A stretch of DNA of 64,000 bases from JAIYCX01 sp964353175 (GCA_964353175.1 CAYGUX010000009.1:18905-82904), one strand, 5' to 3'; counted from the stretch's first letter, positions 1 to 10,012 are shown. Numbers and translations: made by a program. Notes: generated by a model not told the origin, from the sequence alone.

Positions 1-1
1 C

Positions 2-946
2 TCCCTCAAAGGCATTCAACTAGCCATAGATCAAATCAAAGAGAAAGACGGAGATCAGATAGATTTAGTGCTAGAAAATTCTGACGAACTAAATGGCTCT
101 GCTCCAGTTAGTGCGTATCACTCTTTGAGAAGAAAACTTGATAATGCATTTATTATAGGGCCTACTTGGTCAATTGGGGGAATGGCAATTGCTCCTATCG
201 TAGCGAAAGATCCCAAGGTTTTGCTGATGTCCCCCTCCTTAGGAGTAAGAGAATTTAAGGAATTTGGAGATAACCTATTCTGCGTGTGGCCTCACGATGA
301 TGTCGGAACTAAAGAGTTAGCTAAAAGAGCATTCTCAAGAGGTCAAAAACACCTTGCTATAATAGCTCACATCGCCCCTTGGGATCTAGCCCAAGCTAAA
401 ACATTCAAAGAAACGATTATTAAGCTAGGCGGAACCGTAGATCCATACATAGAATATCAAACCAATGAATTAGATCTTAAAACATATGCTTTAAAGATCG
501 TAAAAAGCAAGGCAGATGCTGTTTACCTCTCTAATTTTGCTCAAGCCGGGATATTCTCTAGGGAATTAAATAAATACGGCTATAAGGGAGTTAAGTATGC
601 TTCATACATGGATAGAATCCAGATAGAGCAGGCCAAGGGAAATCTAGAGGGAGTGGAATTTAATTTTCAACCAGAAGGCTCTGAAGACTTCTCCACAGCC
701 TACCTAAAAAAGTTCAACGAAAAGCCTAACACCTCAGCGGACACTGCATACGATGCGCTAAACCTAATCTACAAATCAATCAAAGAAACAAAATCACAAG
801 ACCCTGCTGTCGTATCCAAGCACCTACTAACTATAAAAAATTACCACGGTGCCTCAGGAGAAATTACATTTGATGAAAAAGGCGGGATTACTCGGCCACC
901 TGCGTTCTTTGTGTTGAAAGGAGAAAAATATGAGAGGGTAGAGTAA
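2..946 (+). CDS. Branched-chain amino acid ABC transporter substrate-binding protein (5' partial)
   Basis: This is the C-terminal part of a periplasmic type-1 binding protein of the LivJ/LivK (leucine/isoleucine/valine binding) class. The reading frame is open from base 2, and the first residues (SLKGIQLAIDQIKEKDG) are the typical family start of a mature binding domain, so the real start lies upstream of the window. The GTG at 68 is internal. Family features seen include the AYDALNLIY segment near the C terminus and a final FDEKGGITRPPAFFVLKG strand, the usual end of LivK-type proteins. It would capture a ligand in the periplasm and deliver it to a LivHM permease. A LivG-LivH-LivM set lies about 27 kb away on the other strand, so partnership is possible but not shown by context. 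The ligand cannot be read from sequence. Confidence 0.85.
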   Translation, partial: SLKGIQLAIDQIKEKDGDQIDLVLENSDELNGSAPVSAYHSLRRKLDNAFIIGPTWSIGGMAIAPIVAKDPKVLLMSPSLGVREFKEFGDNLFCVWPHDDVGTKELAKRAFSRGQKHLAIIAHIAPWDLAQAKTFKETIIKLGGTVDPYIEYQTNELDLKTYALKIVKSKADAVYLSNFAQAGIFSRELNKYGYKGVKYASYMDRIQIEQAKGNLEGVEFNFQPEGSEDFSTAYLKKFNEKPNTSADTAYDALNLIYKSIKETKSQDPAVVSKHLLTIKNYHGASGEITFDEKGGITRPPAFFVLKGEKYERVE

Positions 947-1073
947 TTTCAAAAAGGACTAACACCCTATAAATATAGGTTTTTCAGCGCGATAAGTCTC
1001 AAGCTTTTGGACGATCTTGCATTAGCGCCCCCATAGAACTATAGATTGCCCATTTAAATTAAGGGGTGATTTC

Positions 1074-1814
1074 ATGGGCAGTGCATCAAAGGAAGAGGAT
1101 AATAGATTTTCAGGCGCAATTGGAGAAGATTATGATGCCACTTTCCCTCTAATATGTCCCCATTTAGACCAATTAGAGCAAAGCGTAGCAGATGCCTTCC
1201 TCTCACTACGCAAATCTGATCCAAATAGAAAGTTAAAAATATTAGATCTTGGTAGCGGAGATGGACTGACAGCTGTTCCCATCCTAAATACTATTACCAA
1301 CATTGATTTGACTGCTCTTGACAACGAATCAAAAATGCTAGGCCACATGGAAGCAAAGCTTGGAAATACTTTCCAAACCTCATCCATTAATTATGTTTGC
1401 GAAGATGCACTATCATATTTACAAAAATGCCAAGAAGCTACTTTCGATTGCATAGGTTCATGCTTTGTAATTCACAACATGCACGAAGATTATAGACGAG
1501 AGTTGATCAAAGAAATTTATAGAGTTTTAAAAGTTAACGGCATTTTTGCAAATGCGGATAAGCTGGCCGAACCTCAGCCACACCATGGGCAAGTATTTTT
1601 AAAACAATTAACATTAGTAATAGATGCATACACTGCTGCTAATAGGCCTGACTTGCTAAGAGAATGGGTTCTGCATTACCTTGAAGACAATATTCCTGGC
1701 GTAGTTTGGTTTGAATCTGACGCTATTATGGATCTTAAGAATGCTGGCTTTACCTCTGTCTCAAATACTTTCCGCTATGATCTTGAGGCAACCTTGGTGG
1801 CTGTAAAGGATTGA
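1074..1814 (+). CDS. Class I SAM-dependent methyltransferase
   Basis: A 246-residue soluble Rossmann-fold methyltransferase. Motif I is LDLGSGDGLTAVP at about residues 57-69, followed by an acidic residue at the end of the second strand (LTALDNES), a later EDALSYL strand, and CFVIHNMHEDYRRELIKEIYRVLKVNG, which is the standard post-motif III pattern. The start ATG is supported by AAGGGGTGA a few bases upstream. It stands alone: the gene before it ends about 130 bp upstream and the next gene converges. The substrate is unknown; small-molecule (UbiE/Methyltransf_11/25-like) methylation is the family expectation. Confidence 0.85.
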   Translation: MGSASKEEDNRFSGAIGEDYDATFPLICPHLDQLEQSVADAFLSLRKSDPNRKLKILDLGSGDGLTAVPILNTITNIDLTALDNESKMLGHMEAKLGNTFQTSSINYVCEDALSYLQKCQEATFDCIGSCFVIHNMHEDYRRELIKEIYRVLKVNGIFANADKLAEPQPHHGQVFLKQLTLVIDAYTAANRPDLLREWVLHYLEDNIPGVVWFESDAIMDLKNAGFTSVSNTFRYDLEATLVAVKD

Positions 1815-1883
1815 ACTATCAAACCTCAGGCGCGTGGCCGAATTTACAATTTGTCACACACAAACCATCTCCACCCCAACTCC

Positions 1884-1919
1884 CTTTGCGCCGTCTTCGC
1901 GTCCTTTGCGCCTTTGCGG
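1884..1919. repeat. CTTTGCG heptamer run in the convergent intergenic space
   Basis: Between two convergent genes the sequence carries four copies of CTTTGCG or CTTCGCG (1884, 1895, 1904, 1912). From memory, strings of CTTTGCG/CTTTGCGCC are a dispersed intergenic repeat type seen in many environmental genomes. A related purine-rich stretch, AAACGCAGAGAAAAAAG on the opposite strand sense, occurs at about 34297-34313. No coding function is apparent. Confidence 0.5.
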
Positions 1920-1939
1920 TTCAAACTCCCCAACATCCC

Positions 1940-4690
1940 CTAAAAAGCATTTCCAATAGAAACAATAAACCTTCCCCATCTTTCCCCAAACTCTCTATCT
2001 GTTGCTAGTCCTAATTCAGCTGCCAGAGGACCAATGGGGGTAGCATACTGCATTCCTACACCAGGAGAATATCTGAGCCCATCAAGTCTATATTTAGTAT
2101 CACCAGTAAAACCAGAGCTATTTCTAAGCATTGCTTGAGCAATATCTAAGAACCCAAGCAACGTTAATCCATCACCTAGGTTGTGCCGCAACTCTTGAGA
2201 GAAAACCACCATAGTATCGCCACCTACGACTAGACCATTTACCGATCGAGGCCCCACTTGGTACCGAGTATAGCCACGTATGGTATCTCGCCCACCTAAA
2301 AAATACCTACTCCCTAAAGGAACGACATCTTCATTTAATGCCTCCAGAAAACCGCCACGCAAATGGATTGCATATGAATTATTTACACTTACAGGGAACA
2401 CACTAGAACCATCAAAATGGCCTTCCACTATCCCTGTTTCAGAGCCCAAGGCTTCTGGCAAAAAGCCTCCGCCAATTTCTAATCGATATCCCCTAGTAGT
2501 AACAAAGGGGTCATCTCTTTTATCGAGCTCTAAGCTCCCTCTAATTCCGGAATAAAAAGTATTTCCCACGTCTCGAGGCCCCAATATTAAATCGTCGCTA
2601 ACATCGTGAAGCCGTTCTCCGTAAAATGTCTGAGAGATACTAAGGCCAAGATTTTCCAAAAAAGGGTAGCGTAAACTTTGAGTTACCCCCTCACGATCTA
2701 ATTTAAAAGATCTGTTTAAATTTAAAGCGGTCTGATAGAAACCTTCGATAGTATAGTCCAAATTAGAGCTAAAGATCCTAGGACTAGCAAAAGCCAATCT
2801 AGTCCTTGCTGCATCAAAATCAGCAAAACCTTGCTTAAAGTACCCATCGATACCTAAAACAAGAGCTTGCCCAGTTCCAAACAGATTCCTCTGAGCCAGT
2901 TGAGTTTGTAAATGCAAGCCATCTTGCGTACTCATCTCAAACAAACCTTGCAAAAGACCGGTTTCTTTCTCCCGTACCCTAACCAAAAGCACTTCATCTT
3001 CAGAATCAAGAATCCCATCTAAGGGCCCGATTTGCACGGAAGAAAAAACGCCTAGGCCGAACAAACTTTGTTTCGAAGCATCAATTTTGGTAGAATCCCA
3101 TACATCCCCTTCTTCAATTCTTAATTCTCTTAAAATCAAAGAGTCTTGAGTAAAATAGTTTCCAGCACAGATTATCTTTTCTACCTTGACCTTTTTTCCC
3201 TGTTCGATCTCTAAATCTAGTGTTGAAGTTGAACTATCAAAGGCTACAGTGAGTTTAGCAGTAGCGTATCCCTCTTCTATTAAAAGTTGCTTAAACTCTT
3301 CGTTTAAGTTAATTAAATTCTTCTCTTCGTATCTCTTCCCATTTAAATCTGAGGTTTTTTCTTCACATTCCTGAATAAACCCATCGATATCACCACCTTT
3401 AATATCACACTTAACATGTGCGATTAAGACCTCTCCTCGTTCCGTAATTATAAACTTCTCTCTTATTGTTTGGTTTGTTGTATCCACATCTAGGTCACCT
3501 TTAACATCGACTCCTTCAAATCCCTGCTTAGCATAAACATACCGAATCTTAGCGCTATCATTCTCGATAGTGCTAAGTGTTGGAGATAAGGTTGCCCTAA
3601 AAATGCTATATCGATAAGAGACCTCCGCTAAAAGATCTTCTTCTTTTATTTGATGATTACCAATAAACAATGGAGGCAACACTTTAAATTTATTGCCTTC
3701 ATTAACCTTTATCAGTATTTCACCACCGTCTGTTAAACCATCCTGACTACATTCAACTATAGCATCAAAATATCCAGCTCTTCGATACTGATACCGAATA
3801 TCCTCACATAAAGAAGTGGTAATGTTTGCTCTAAGAGGTACTAGGCGAGAATCCAATTTTAATGAACTCAATAGATCAGATTTAGAAATAGAGTTGGCCC
3901 CTTCTAACTTAAAACTTAAGCTAGACTTAGGATCAATGTTATACTTTACGATCTCTCCATCTGATGCAATCCTAATTCTTGCCTGGTAGAATCCGGAATC
4001 TCTAAGTATTTGATATACATTTTGCCTTAATTTCCTTTGAAAATACTTAGTTAGTATAGCTCCTTCAGTAACACTAATGATGTCCTCGATCTCTGATTTA
4101 ATGCTTTCTAAGCCCTCTCCTTGAATTTCCACTGTACGCACTCTCCTTGGCCTGCCTTCTTCTATCCAAAAAAGAAAAGAAACCAATGGTATAGTATCTT
4201 CAAACCTCTGATCTACCGTTATTTTGGCATCAAAGTAACCTTGCTCAATATAATAAGTCTCTAACTTTTGGCGAGCTACCTCTGCACTCTGAGAGTCGAT
4301 GACATCACCAGACCTGTTTAAAATAGCTCTCTTCAAATCCTTGGTCAATAAATCACTATTTCCAAAAAACTCAATCTCAGAAAGTACGTTATTGGGAATC
4401 AATTTAAAACTCAACACCAATTCATTAGAGGAATTTCTCTCCAGGCGATATTCAATATTTTGAAAAATTCGTCGATTCTTTAAATGAGTAACCGCATCCG
4501 CAATCTTCACAAGATCACATTCACTACCAGGTGAGATATCAATCCCACGTATCAATGAGTCATAAGATAGATTTAACTGTACCTCAAACTTAATTTGATG
4601 AATTGGCCCAACACAATCCTCAGCTACACTCAAAGTTGTAAAGAATATAATAGAAAGAAAAACAAAAAATTTGCTGGAGTGCTTAATCAT
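1940..4690 (-). CDS. tamA: Omp85-family outer membrane protein, TamA/BamA-like, with about seven POTRA repeats
   Basis: A 916-residue outer membrane protein. A signal peptide (residues 1-23, ending SVAED) is followed by seven consecutive POTRA-like units at roughly 28-97, 98-182, 183-260, 261-336, 337-421, 422-505 and 506-582. Several share the GYFDA or GYATA turn followed by an alternating beta strand. The C-terminal beta barrel (about 583-916) contains the lid-loop IRGY motif (GGRDTIRGYTRYQVGP, near residue 800) and ends in a terminal aromatic beta-signal (VSIGNAF). E. coli TamA has three POTRA domains and BamA five, so this protein is long. It overlaps the upstream tamB by 8 bp, which argues for TamA over BamA. 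Expected role: with TamB, outer membrane biogenesis (protein insertion and/or lipid transport). Confidence 0.85.
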   Translation of the reverse strand: MIKHSSKFFVFLSIIFFTTLSVAEDCVGPIHQIKFEVQLNLSYDSLIRGIDISPGSECDLVKIADAVTHLKNRRIFQNIEYRLERNSSNELVLSFKLIPNNVLSEIEFFGNSDLLTKDLKRAILNRSGDVIDSQSAEVARQKLETYYIEQGYFDAKITVDQRFEDTIPLVSFLFWIEEGRPRRVRTVEIQGEGLESIKSEIEDIISVTEGAILTKYFQRKLRQNVYQILRDSGFYQARIRIASDGEIVKYNIDPKSSLSFKLEGANSISKSDLLSSLKLDSRLVPLRANITTSLCEDIRYQYRRAGYFDAIVECSQDGLTDGGEILIKVNEGNKFKVLPPLFIGNHQIKEEDLLAEVSYRYSIFRATLSPTLSTIENDSAKIRYVYAKQGFEGVDVKGDLDVDTTNQTIREKFIITERGEVLIAHVKCDIKGGDIDGFIQECEEKTSDLNGKRYEEKNLINLNEEFKQLLIEEGYATAKLTVAFDSSTSTLDLEIEQGKKVKVEKIICAGNYFTQDSLILRELRIEEGDVWDSTKIDASKQSLFGLGVFSSVQIGPLDGILDSEDEVLLVRVREKETGLLQGLFEMSTQDGLHLQTQLAQRNLFGTGQALVLGIDGYFKQGFADFDAARTRLAFASPRIFSSNLDYTIEGFYQTALNLNRSFKLDREGVTQSLRYPFLENLGLSISQTFYGERLHDVSDDLILGPRDVGNTFYSGIRGSLELDKRDDPFVTTRGYRLEIGGGFLPEALGSETGIVEGHFDGSSVFPVSVNNSYAIHLRGGFLEALNEDVVPLGSRYFLGGRDTIRGYTRYQVGPRSVNGLVVGGDTMVVFSQELRHNLGDGLTLLGFLDIAQAMLRNSSGFTGDTKYRLDGLRYSPGVGMQYATPIGPLAAELGLATDREFGERWGRFIVSIGNAF

Positions 4691-7600
4691 TTGCCTCCTC
4701 TAGGGATCTAGACTTAACCGAATCAGGTAAAAAGCTAAAACCCTTAAATGTCCTTCGATATTGAAAGCCTGCTCCAATATTTCCACTACCAATACGACTA
4801 GCTTCGGTGACAGCCTGCGATCGCCAACTTGTCAGCAAAGAAAAAGAATCATCCAAACGATATTCTATTTTAGCTCCACTCGCCTTATCCCCTGATAGCT
4901 CATTTGAAATAGTCGCTCTGAAATCTTGAATCAATGGTCTGCTTGCAAATACCTGAGGTACAAATTCTCCCGTTCTCACAGCCACCCCAGTTTCCACCCG
5001 AACATCATCAAAGCCTGTCAACCCAGAGACCCTCTCCAGTAACGTCAAATCAGAACTAGGACTTAATAAATCTCTAAAACCAAAATTAGCTACCTTTTCA
5101 TCAACCAATTTCAACTGATTACCCGCGGCACCAACTCCAAGTTGTTTAGCTAAGTCCTTAGAGCTACTTTCTCCTTCGGAAGTTAAAGATAACTTACTAT
5201 TTTTGACACTTCCGCCTAAACTCAAGAATACTTTGGTATCGTTTCCAGTACGGTTTCGCAAAGAGCCTTCGGAAGTCAAAGATATTGAAGGATCCATAAC
5301 TAACATAAAATCTTCGAAAAGTAACTCGCCAGATAAAATTTGGAACTCGGTTTGATTTACCTTAAAATTTCCATCTAAAACCTTCACTCGACCTTGAACA
5401 AAAGGATTAAATAAGTCTGAGCTCAAATGTAGGTCTCCTATAAACTCAGCTTGTACCACATTTGTATCCAACAACATCCCACCCTTCGACACGATATGTA
5501 AATCAGCCAATATTCCCGAGCTTTCGATCGGAGCAGTTGCTCTTCTATCAGAAGGATTTCCTTTTCTAAAAAAGTCAGTCACAATATGAATTAAAGTTTC
5601 TAAATTTACTGAATTCTCATATACAGCTTCTTCCACCTCTACCGTGCCTCTTAAAACAGTAGGAAGACCCTTATCCGTACCCAAACTTAATATAGAGTTA
5701 AAGTCTATGAACAATCCATCAATGGGCTCCAGTTTCATATTCTTGCCTTCTGAAACTACCGAAATTCGTCTTAGATCTTTAGAGAAAATATTATCCGCTT
5801 GTCCACGCATACTAAATACACCATCCGCGAACTCTCCAGATACTTTTTCTATTTGAAGCTGATCACCTAAAAACTTAATCGTGCCATTTACTCCCTCAGC
5901 TCCAACAATAGAATTTCCTAATACTAAATTAAAACTACTCTCACGCATTGTAGCTAATCCAAATATTTGTGGACTAAAAACTTCCCCTCTAACTTGAGCA
6001 TTTACGATGACTTGACCCTGAATACTTTCCATTATATCTAAATTTTTGGCCAAGGTATTAAGAGAGATATCTCCAGCAAGATCCAAACTCCATCCAAGCT
6101 TTTCATCTAAATATCCGTTAACGCTCAATGGCAATGGAAGTAGCACCTCTTGCACCTTTATTCTTCCCTTTTCTAGAGTCAAACGAATTGGTTCTTTTGG
6201 CTGAAATTCACTCCAATCAGCAGGGAGTAGAATATCAAGATCTAAATTTGCTTCGGAGTCCAAAATATTGTTAGTTGTTCCCGTGTATTTAAAACTACCG
6301 TTTAATCCAATATCTTCATCTATAAAATCTTCAAAGAATGGAGCGTCTTTTAAATTTAGATTTTGAATACTTAATTCTGCTTTCAAGCTAGGATTTAGAA
6401 AACTTTTCTCTAAATGCCCACTTACGGAACTTTCTTTATTTCCTAAAGTAGCCTTTAATTCTTCCTTATCTACTTTCACCTGGCTAGTAATCAACTTGGA
6501 ATAGTTGGTGGTATCTATTGTTACTGAGCCATCAAATACTGGTGATTCCGTAGAACCAGAAAAGCTACCCATCATGCTTAGACGTGGCTGTTTTTCGATA
6601 GTCTTGGGTGGCAAATTAACAATCTCAGATATAAGTAAGTCGCTTACGTTTAATTCCCCTGACACCTTACCCTTAAGTGATTTTAATAGAAGCTTATTTT
6701 TATGGCTACCTTTTGCTTGCACAGAAAAATCAACCAAATCTCTATCAGACTTCAATTGAATCTCCGTAATTGACTTGCCTTGATTCAATAGTTCACCTAC
6801 TCCTTCAAAATAAGAATCTTGAATCCCCTTAAAATTAAGAGTTCCAGCTCCAGAGAAATTTAAAATTGAATCTAGAATCGAAGATCTATTTACATTTTGA
6901 ACAACTGTAGTAGGTAAAACTTTAAACAGCTCCAAAGTGTCTAGCAATACAAATAGAGGTAACTTAGTAATTTGAAGTTTCTTAAAGTTGATCTTTTCAT
7001 CCTGACCAAAAGTAAAATCAATATTGGAAATATTGCTCGCAAGTCCGAGAATGCTAAAACTACTATCCACATCCAATACATCATGATCCTTTTTTAAGCC
7101 TAGCTTAAAAATATTACTACCTTCTCTGGAAAAATTAACATCTAAATCTGAAATTCCCTCTATTTTAGAATACTGAAGGCCGAGATCTATGTCTCCTTTA
7201 CCTAGAAGTTTAATGAAATTTGCAGCCGTATCTGGAATACATTCATTTAACTTATGAGCTTCTGCTCTTATGATTGCCTTCTTAGGTATTTGCACTATTA
7301 CTTTCTCACCTAAAGCTAGAGAAATTTCTTCAATGCTTGCGATGCTATTTATTTCAGCATTATATAACTTCAAACCCTTATTCTGAAATATGATCTCTTC
7401 TATCGAACCCTTCAGCTGACAAGCTTGGTCCTTAGAATTCTGTAAGTCATAATTTAAACTACTATGAATTTGAGGGCTATAGATACTATCCTTCACAGTA
7501 CCTTTCATTTCCATCATTCCTTCAAACTCCCCACCTAAGGCCTTGCCAAACTGACTAACTAGAACCTTACCATCATAGGATATATCAAACTGATCACTAC

Positions 7601-8318
7601 GTATGTCAATTGTTCCCCTAAGTGTTACCACCTCTCCCAATTGAGTTAAGGTAGTTTCAATTATTTTCAATTCCCCTCCTCCAGCCTGCATCTCTAAATT
7701 CAGCTCGCCCAAACTCGCATTAATATTTTCTGATATTAAATAAACCTCTTTGGCATTCGCTCTTAGGACTACAGGGGTGACTCGACTATCCACAGGATCT
7801 TCCGCTGTAAAAACAATTGATTCGGCGGACAAATAGTAGTCTCGATGTCCGAATAGAATGCTTGGTTGAGATTTTTTTCCTACAACTTCCACACGAGGTA
7901 CCCAAGCATGCCAACCTCGAGCCTTCTTGGAGTTCTTATCCCTATTTGGTTTCTTGAGTACGAATTTCAAAGTCCTTAAAAAAGCTGACTCCCCTACTAA
8001 ACTTTTTGTGGATGCCCCCTCTATAAGTAATGTTGATACTTTTAATGTCTTATGCCACAGTTCACTGGCATCGATCTGTACGAATATTTTATCTGAATAA
8101 AATCCTTCTCCTTCCTTCTCATCCTCACAAACAATAGAGACGTTTTCAATACTTGCACTAAAGGATAATATACTTAACTGAGGGTTAGCTAAGCTCACCG
8201 CACAAGAAGTTCCTTCTCTGAAGACATTCTTAAGAATCTCCCCCGCGAACTTAGGAAGGAAAAAATACCCTGATAATAGAAGTCCTAATGTAATTAATAA
8301 GAATAGAGTTTTTCTCAC
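4683..8318 (-). CDS. tamB: Translocation and assembly module protein TamB (DUF490, AsmA-like)
   Basis: A 1211-residue periplasm-spanning protein. An N-terminal membrane anchor (LFLLITLGLLLSGYFF) is followed by a very long beta-rich region with AsmA-like repeats (for example NINASLGELNLEMQAGGGEL). The C-terminal DUF490/TamB domain runs from about residue 850, with the typical features of a GNFKVNQTEFQILSGELLFED segment, a LSLGGSVKNSKLSLTSEGE segment and the closing FSLLTSWRSQ and AGFQYRRTFKGF strands. It starts with GTG. The 8 bp overlap with tamA indicates translational coupling. TamB-like proteins form a hydrophobic groove linking the inner membrane to an Omp85 partner and are implicated in phospholipid transport to the outer membrane. 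Confidence 0.88.
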   Translation of the reverse strand: MRKTLFLLITLGLLLSGYFFLPKFAGEILKNVFREGTSCAVSLANPQLSILSFSASIENVSIVCEDEKEGEGFYSDKIFVQIDASELWHKTLKVSTLLIEGASTKSLVGESAFLRTLKFVLKKPNRDKNSKKARGWHAWVPRVEVVGKKSQPSILFGHRDYYLSAESIVFTAEDPVDSRVTPVVLRANAKEVYLISENINASLGELNLEMQAGGGELKIIETTLTQLGEVVTLRGTIDIRSDQFDISYDGKVLVSQFGKALGGEFEGMMEMKGTVKDSIYSPQIHSSLNYDLQNSKDQACQLKGSIEEIIFQNKGLKLYNAEINSIASIEEISLALGEKVIVQIPKKAIIRAEAHKLNECIPDTAANFIKLLGKGDIDLGLQYSKIEGISDLDVNFSREGSNIFKLGLKKDHDVLDVDSSFSILGLASNISNIDFTFGQDEKINFKKLQITKLPLFVLLDTLELFKVLPTTVVQNVNRSSILDSILNFSGAGTLNFKGIQDSYFEGVGELLNQGKSITEIQLKSDRDLVDFSVQAKGSHKNKLLLKSLKGKVSGELNVSDLLISEIVNLPPKTIEKQPRLSMMGSFSGSTESPVFDGSVTIDTTNYSKLITSQVKVDKEELKATLGNKESSVSGHLEKSFLNPSLKAELSIQNLNLKDAPFFEDFIDEDIGLNGSFKYTGTTNNILDSEANLDLDILLPADWSEFQPKEPIRLTLEKGRIKVQEVLLPLPLSVNGYLDEKLGWSLDLAGDISLNTLAKNLDIMESIQGQVIVNAQVRGEVFSPQIFGLATMRESSFNLVLGNSIVGAEGVNGTIKFLGDQLQIEKVSGEFADGVFSMRGQADNIFSKDLRRISVVSEGKNMKLEPIDGLFIDFNSILSLGTDKGLPTVLRGTVEVEEAVYENSVNLETLIHIVTDFFRKGNPSDRRATAPIESSGILADLHIVSKGGMLLDTNVVQAEFIGDLHLSSDLFNPFVQGRVKVLDGNFKVNQTEFQILSGELLFEDFMLVMDPSISLTSEGSLRNRTGNDTKVFLSLGGSVKNSKLSLTSEGESSSKDLAKQLGVGAAGNQLKLVDEKVANFGFRDLLSPSSDLTLLERVSGLTGFDDVRVETGVAVRTGEFVPQVFASRPLIQDFRATISNELSGDKASGAKIEYRLDDSFSLLTSWRSQAVTEASRIGSGNIGAGFQYRRTFKGFSFLPDSVKSRSLEEAND

Positions 8319-8524
8319 GAAGTGTCTTAATTTTGATTAACCTACTGTTTTAATGCGGACTCTTCTCTAACTCATCGGAATAAGTAATAGAATTGCTTTT
8401 GGCCGTACCATGCTAAAGATTAAAACGGTCTGCAATATGTACAACATATTAAGGCATCTTGTCCCCTTATTATGAGCAAAAAAACCCCCTTTAGTGTTTA
8501 ATCAAGTTCGTCGATATCCCATAG

Positions 8525-10012
8525 ATGAAGAATAATGATCTGATACAAGTTACACACACCTTTCTAATGAAAAATAGAAGCGCAAACTGTGTTTCATTAA
8601 ACATTTCCCAAGGCGCAAATGGGGCCGGCAACCTAATGAGTCTATTGGGACCAAGTAGAGAGATAATTGCTACGCTAGAAATAGATCAATCCCTAGAGCA
8701 GGCCTTATTTGATTTAGATTCTCCAGAACTCGAATCAAATAGATATGGAGATAGCTTAAAAAGTTCTACTCTATTTAAGGATCACGACAACTCCTATCGC
8801 TATTTAAAAGCCATTAATAAGAAATTTAAAGAGGGGCAAATTGAGTTTTCTATTAATGAATATCCGAGCGAGCTAGGCCTTGCAGTAGAACTTGGCTTAA
8901 CTGAAGAACTTCTTTCACTACTGAATTCAAGTATAGACAAAGGTTCAGGGCTAATTATTTGCAATGGGAAACAAGCGGAATCCAAACAGATACTACAAAC
9001 TTTATATCCAGAATGGTCTCATATTAGCATTCAACAATTTATCCAGAATACGCAAATGGATAAGGCCTTTATATATATCAACGATTATGATCCTATTTCA
9101 CTCGTATCAATCGCATTAGAGAACTGTCCGAATGTAGAAAGTAGAGTTTCCGTTGCGGGAAGAATAAGCTGTGTTATAAGTCTTATTCCTGTTAAAAAAC
9201 AATGTGGCGCCTGCGCTAAGCCTACTCCAATTCCGATTGCTTCTAGGAACACTTTCCCACTTTTTTTAGTAAATACTGTGCCTACCTCCTATCTATTTAG
9301 TCGAGGGTGTGAACGTTGCGAATATAGGTCATATAGAGGCTCAACTTTTTTAGAAAGCTACTTTTCAAACCAAGGTCAATTTTTAAAAGGCTTGGCTCAA
9401 AACTTAGAACCTGAACAGATTTTCAAGCAAGCGAGAGTAGTTGGGTTAAAAATATTTCATGAGTCGGGGCTTGAAAAAATGAACTCAGGGATTACCAGCC
9501 TTGAGCAAATCACTGAACACATCCCACCAATCGAACAAGCATTTACAGAACTTTTAAACTCCATTGACCCACTATCAGAAGAAAAATCAGTAGCTTCTCA
9601 CAAAGTAGGTAAAAATATTTTAATCGTAGAAGATGACAACGATCAAAGAGAAATATTAAAATTAGTCTTTAAAAAAGAAGGTTTCGATGTCTTTACTGCT
9701 GATAATGGCAAAACAGCGCTAGATGTTATCAAAACAAATAACATTCAAATTGTGTTATCAGACGTAATGATGCCAGTGATGAATGGACTACAGCTTGTAA
9801 AACTATTAAAAAGCTCTGAAGACTATAAAAACATTCCCGTACTGATGCTTACCGCCAGCTCGAATCCAGACCATGAAGTGAAGTTACTAGTCGAAGGAGC
9901 GGATGATTATTGCGCTAAAAATGTTAAAAAGAAAGTGCTTCTAACTAGAGTAGAAAGATTAATGGAAAAATTTCAAGGTAGAAGTAAAACCCTCAGCCAT
10001 CTCTTAACTTAA
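8525..10012 (+). CDS. Degenerate GspE/PilB-like protein fused to a C-terminal response-regulator receiver
   Basis: A 495-residue fusion. The central part aligns by eye with the C-terminal half of type II secretion/type IV pilus ATPases: a CxxC pair at residues 227/230 (QCGACAKP) and another at 262/265 (GCERCEYRSYRGSTFLES) form the family zinc knuckle, followed by the GLKIFHESGLEKMNSGITSLEQI segment that closes GspE/PilB proteins. Where the Walker A should be (about 140-152) the sequence reads LIICNGKQAESKQIL, with no GxxGxGK[ST], and no Walker B is visible, so ATP hydrolysis is unlikely. Residues about 362-480 are a canonical receiver: acidic pair in VEDDNDQ, phospho-acceptor D in LSDVMMP, T in MLTAS and K in YCAKNVKKK. 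The N-terminal 130 residues are not recognised. It is probably a phosphorylation-controlled regulator of a pilus or secretion system; no other pilus genes are adjacent. Confidence 0.75.
   Translation: MKNNDLIQVTHTFLMKNRSANCVSLNISQGANGAGNLMSLLGPSREIIATLEIDQSLEQALFDLDSPELESNRYGDSLKSSTLFKDHDNSYRYLKAINKKFKEGQIEFSINEYPSELGLAVELGLTEELLSLLNSSIDKGSGLIICNGKQAESKQILQTLYPEWSHISIQQFIQNTQMDKAFIYINDYDPISLVSIALENCPNVESRVSVAGRISCVISLIPVKKQCGACAKPTPIPIASRNTFPLFLVNTVPTSYLFSRGCERCEYRSYRGSTFLESYFSNQGQFLKGLAQNLEPEQIFKQARVVGLKIFHESGLEKMNSGITSLEQITEHIPPIEQAFTELLNSIDPLSEEKSVASHKVGKNILIVEDDNDQREILKLVFKKEGFDVFTADNGKTALDVIKTNNIQIVLSDVMMPVMNGLQLVKLLKSSEDYKNIPVLMLTASSNPDHEVKLLVEGADDYCAKNVKKKVLLTRVERLMEKFQGRSKTLSHLLT

Noticed and set aside
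1811..2008. 65-codon plus-strand frame overlapping the tamA end
   Set aside because: It runs through the CTTTGCG repeat and the antisense of tamA, with no ribosome binding site of its own.
1940..4690. BamA instead of TamA
   Set aside because: The overlap with tamB and the number of POTRA units favour TamA; phylogeny would decide.
5644..6759. Plus-strand frames inside tamB
   Set aside because: Antisense shadows of a well-supported long gene; no signals or recognisable products.
8319..8524. Sigma-70 promoter for the PilB-like gene (TTGCTT with a -10-like AAGATT)
   Set aside because: The match is too weak in A+T-rich DNA to call.
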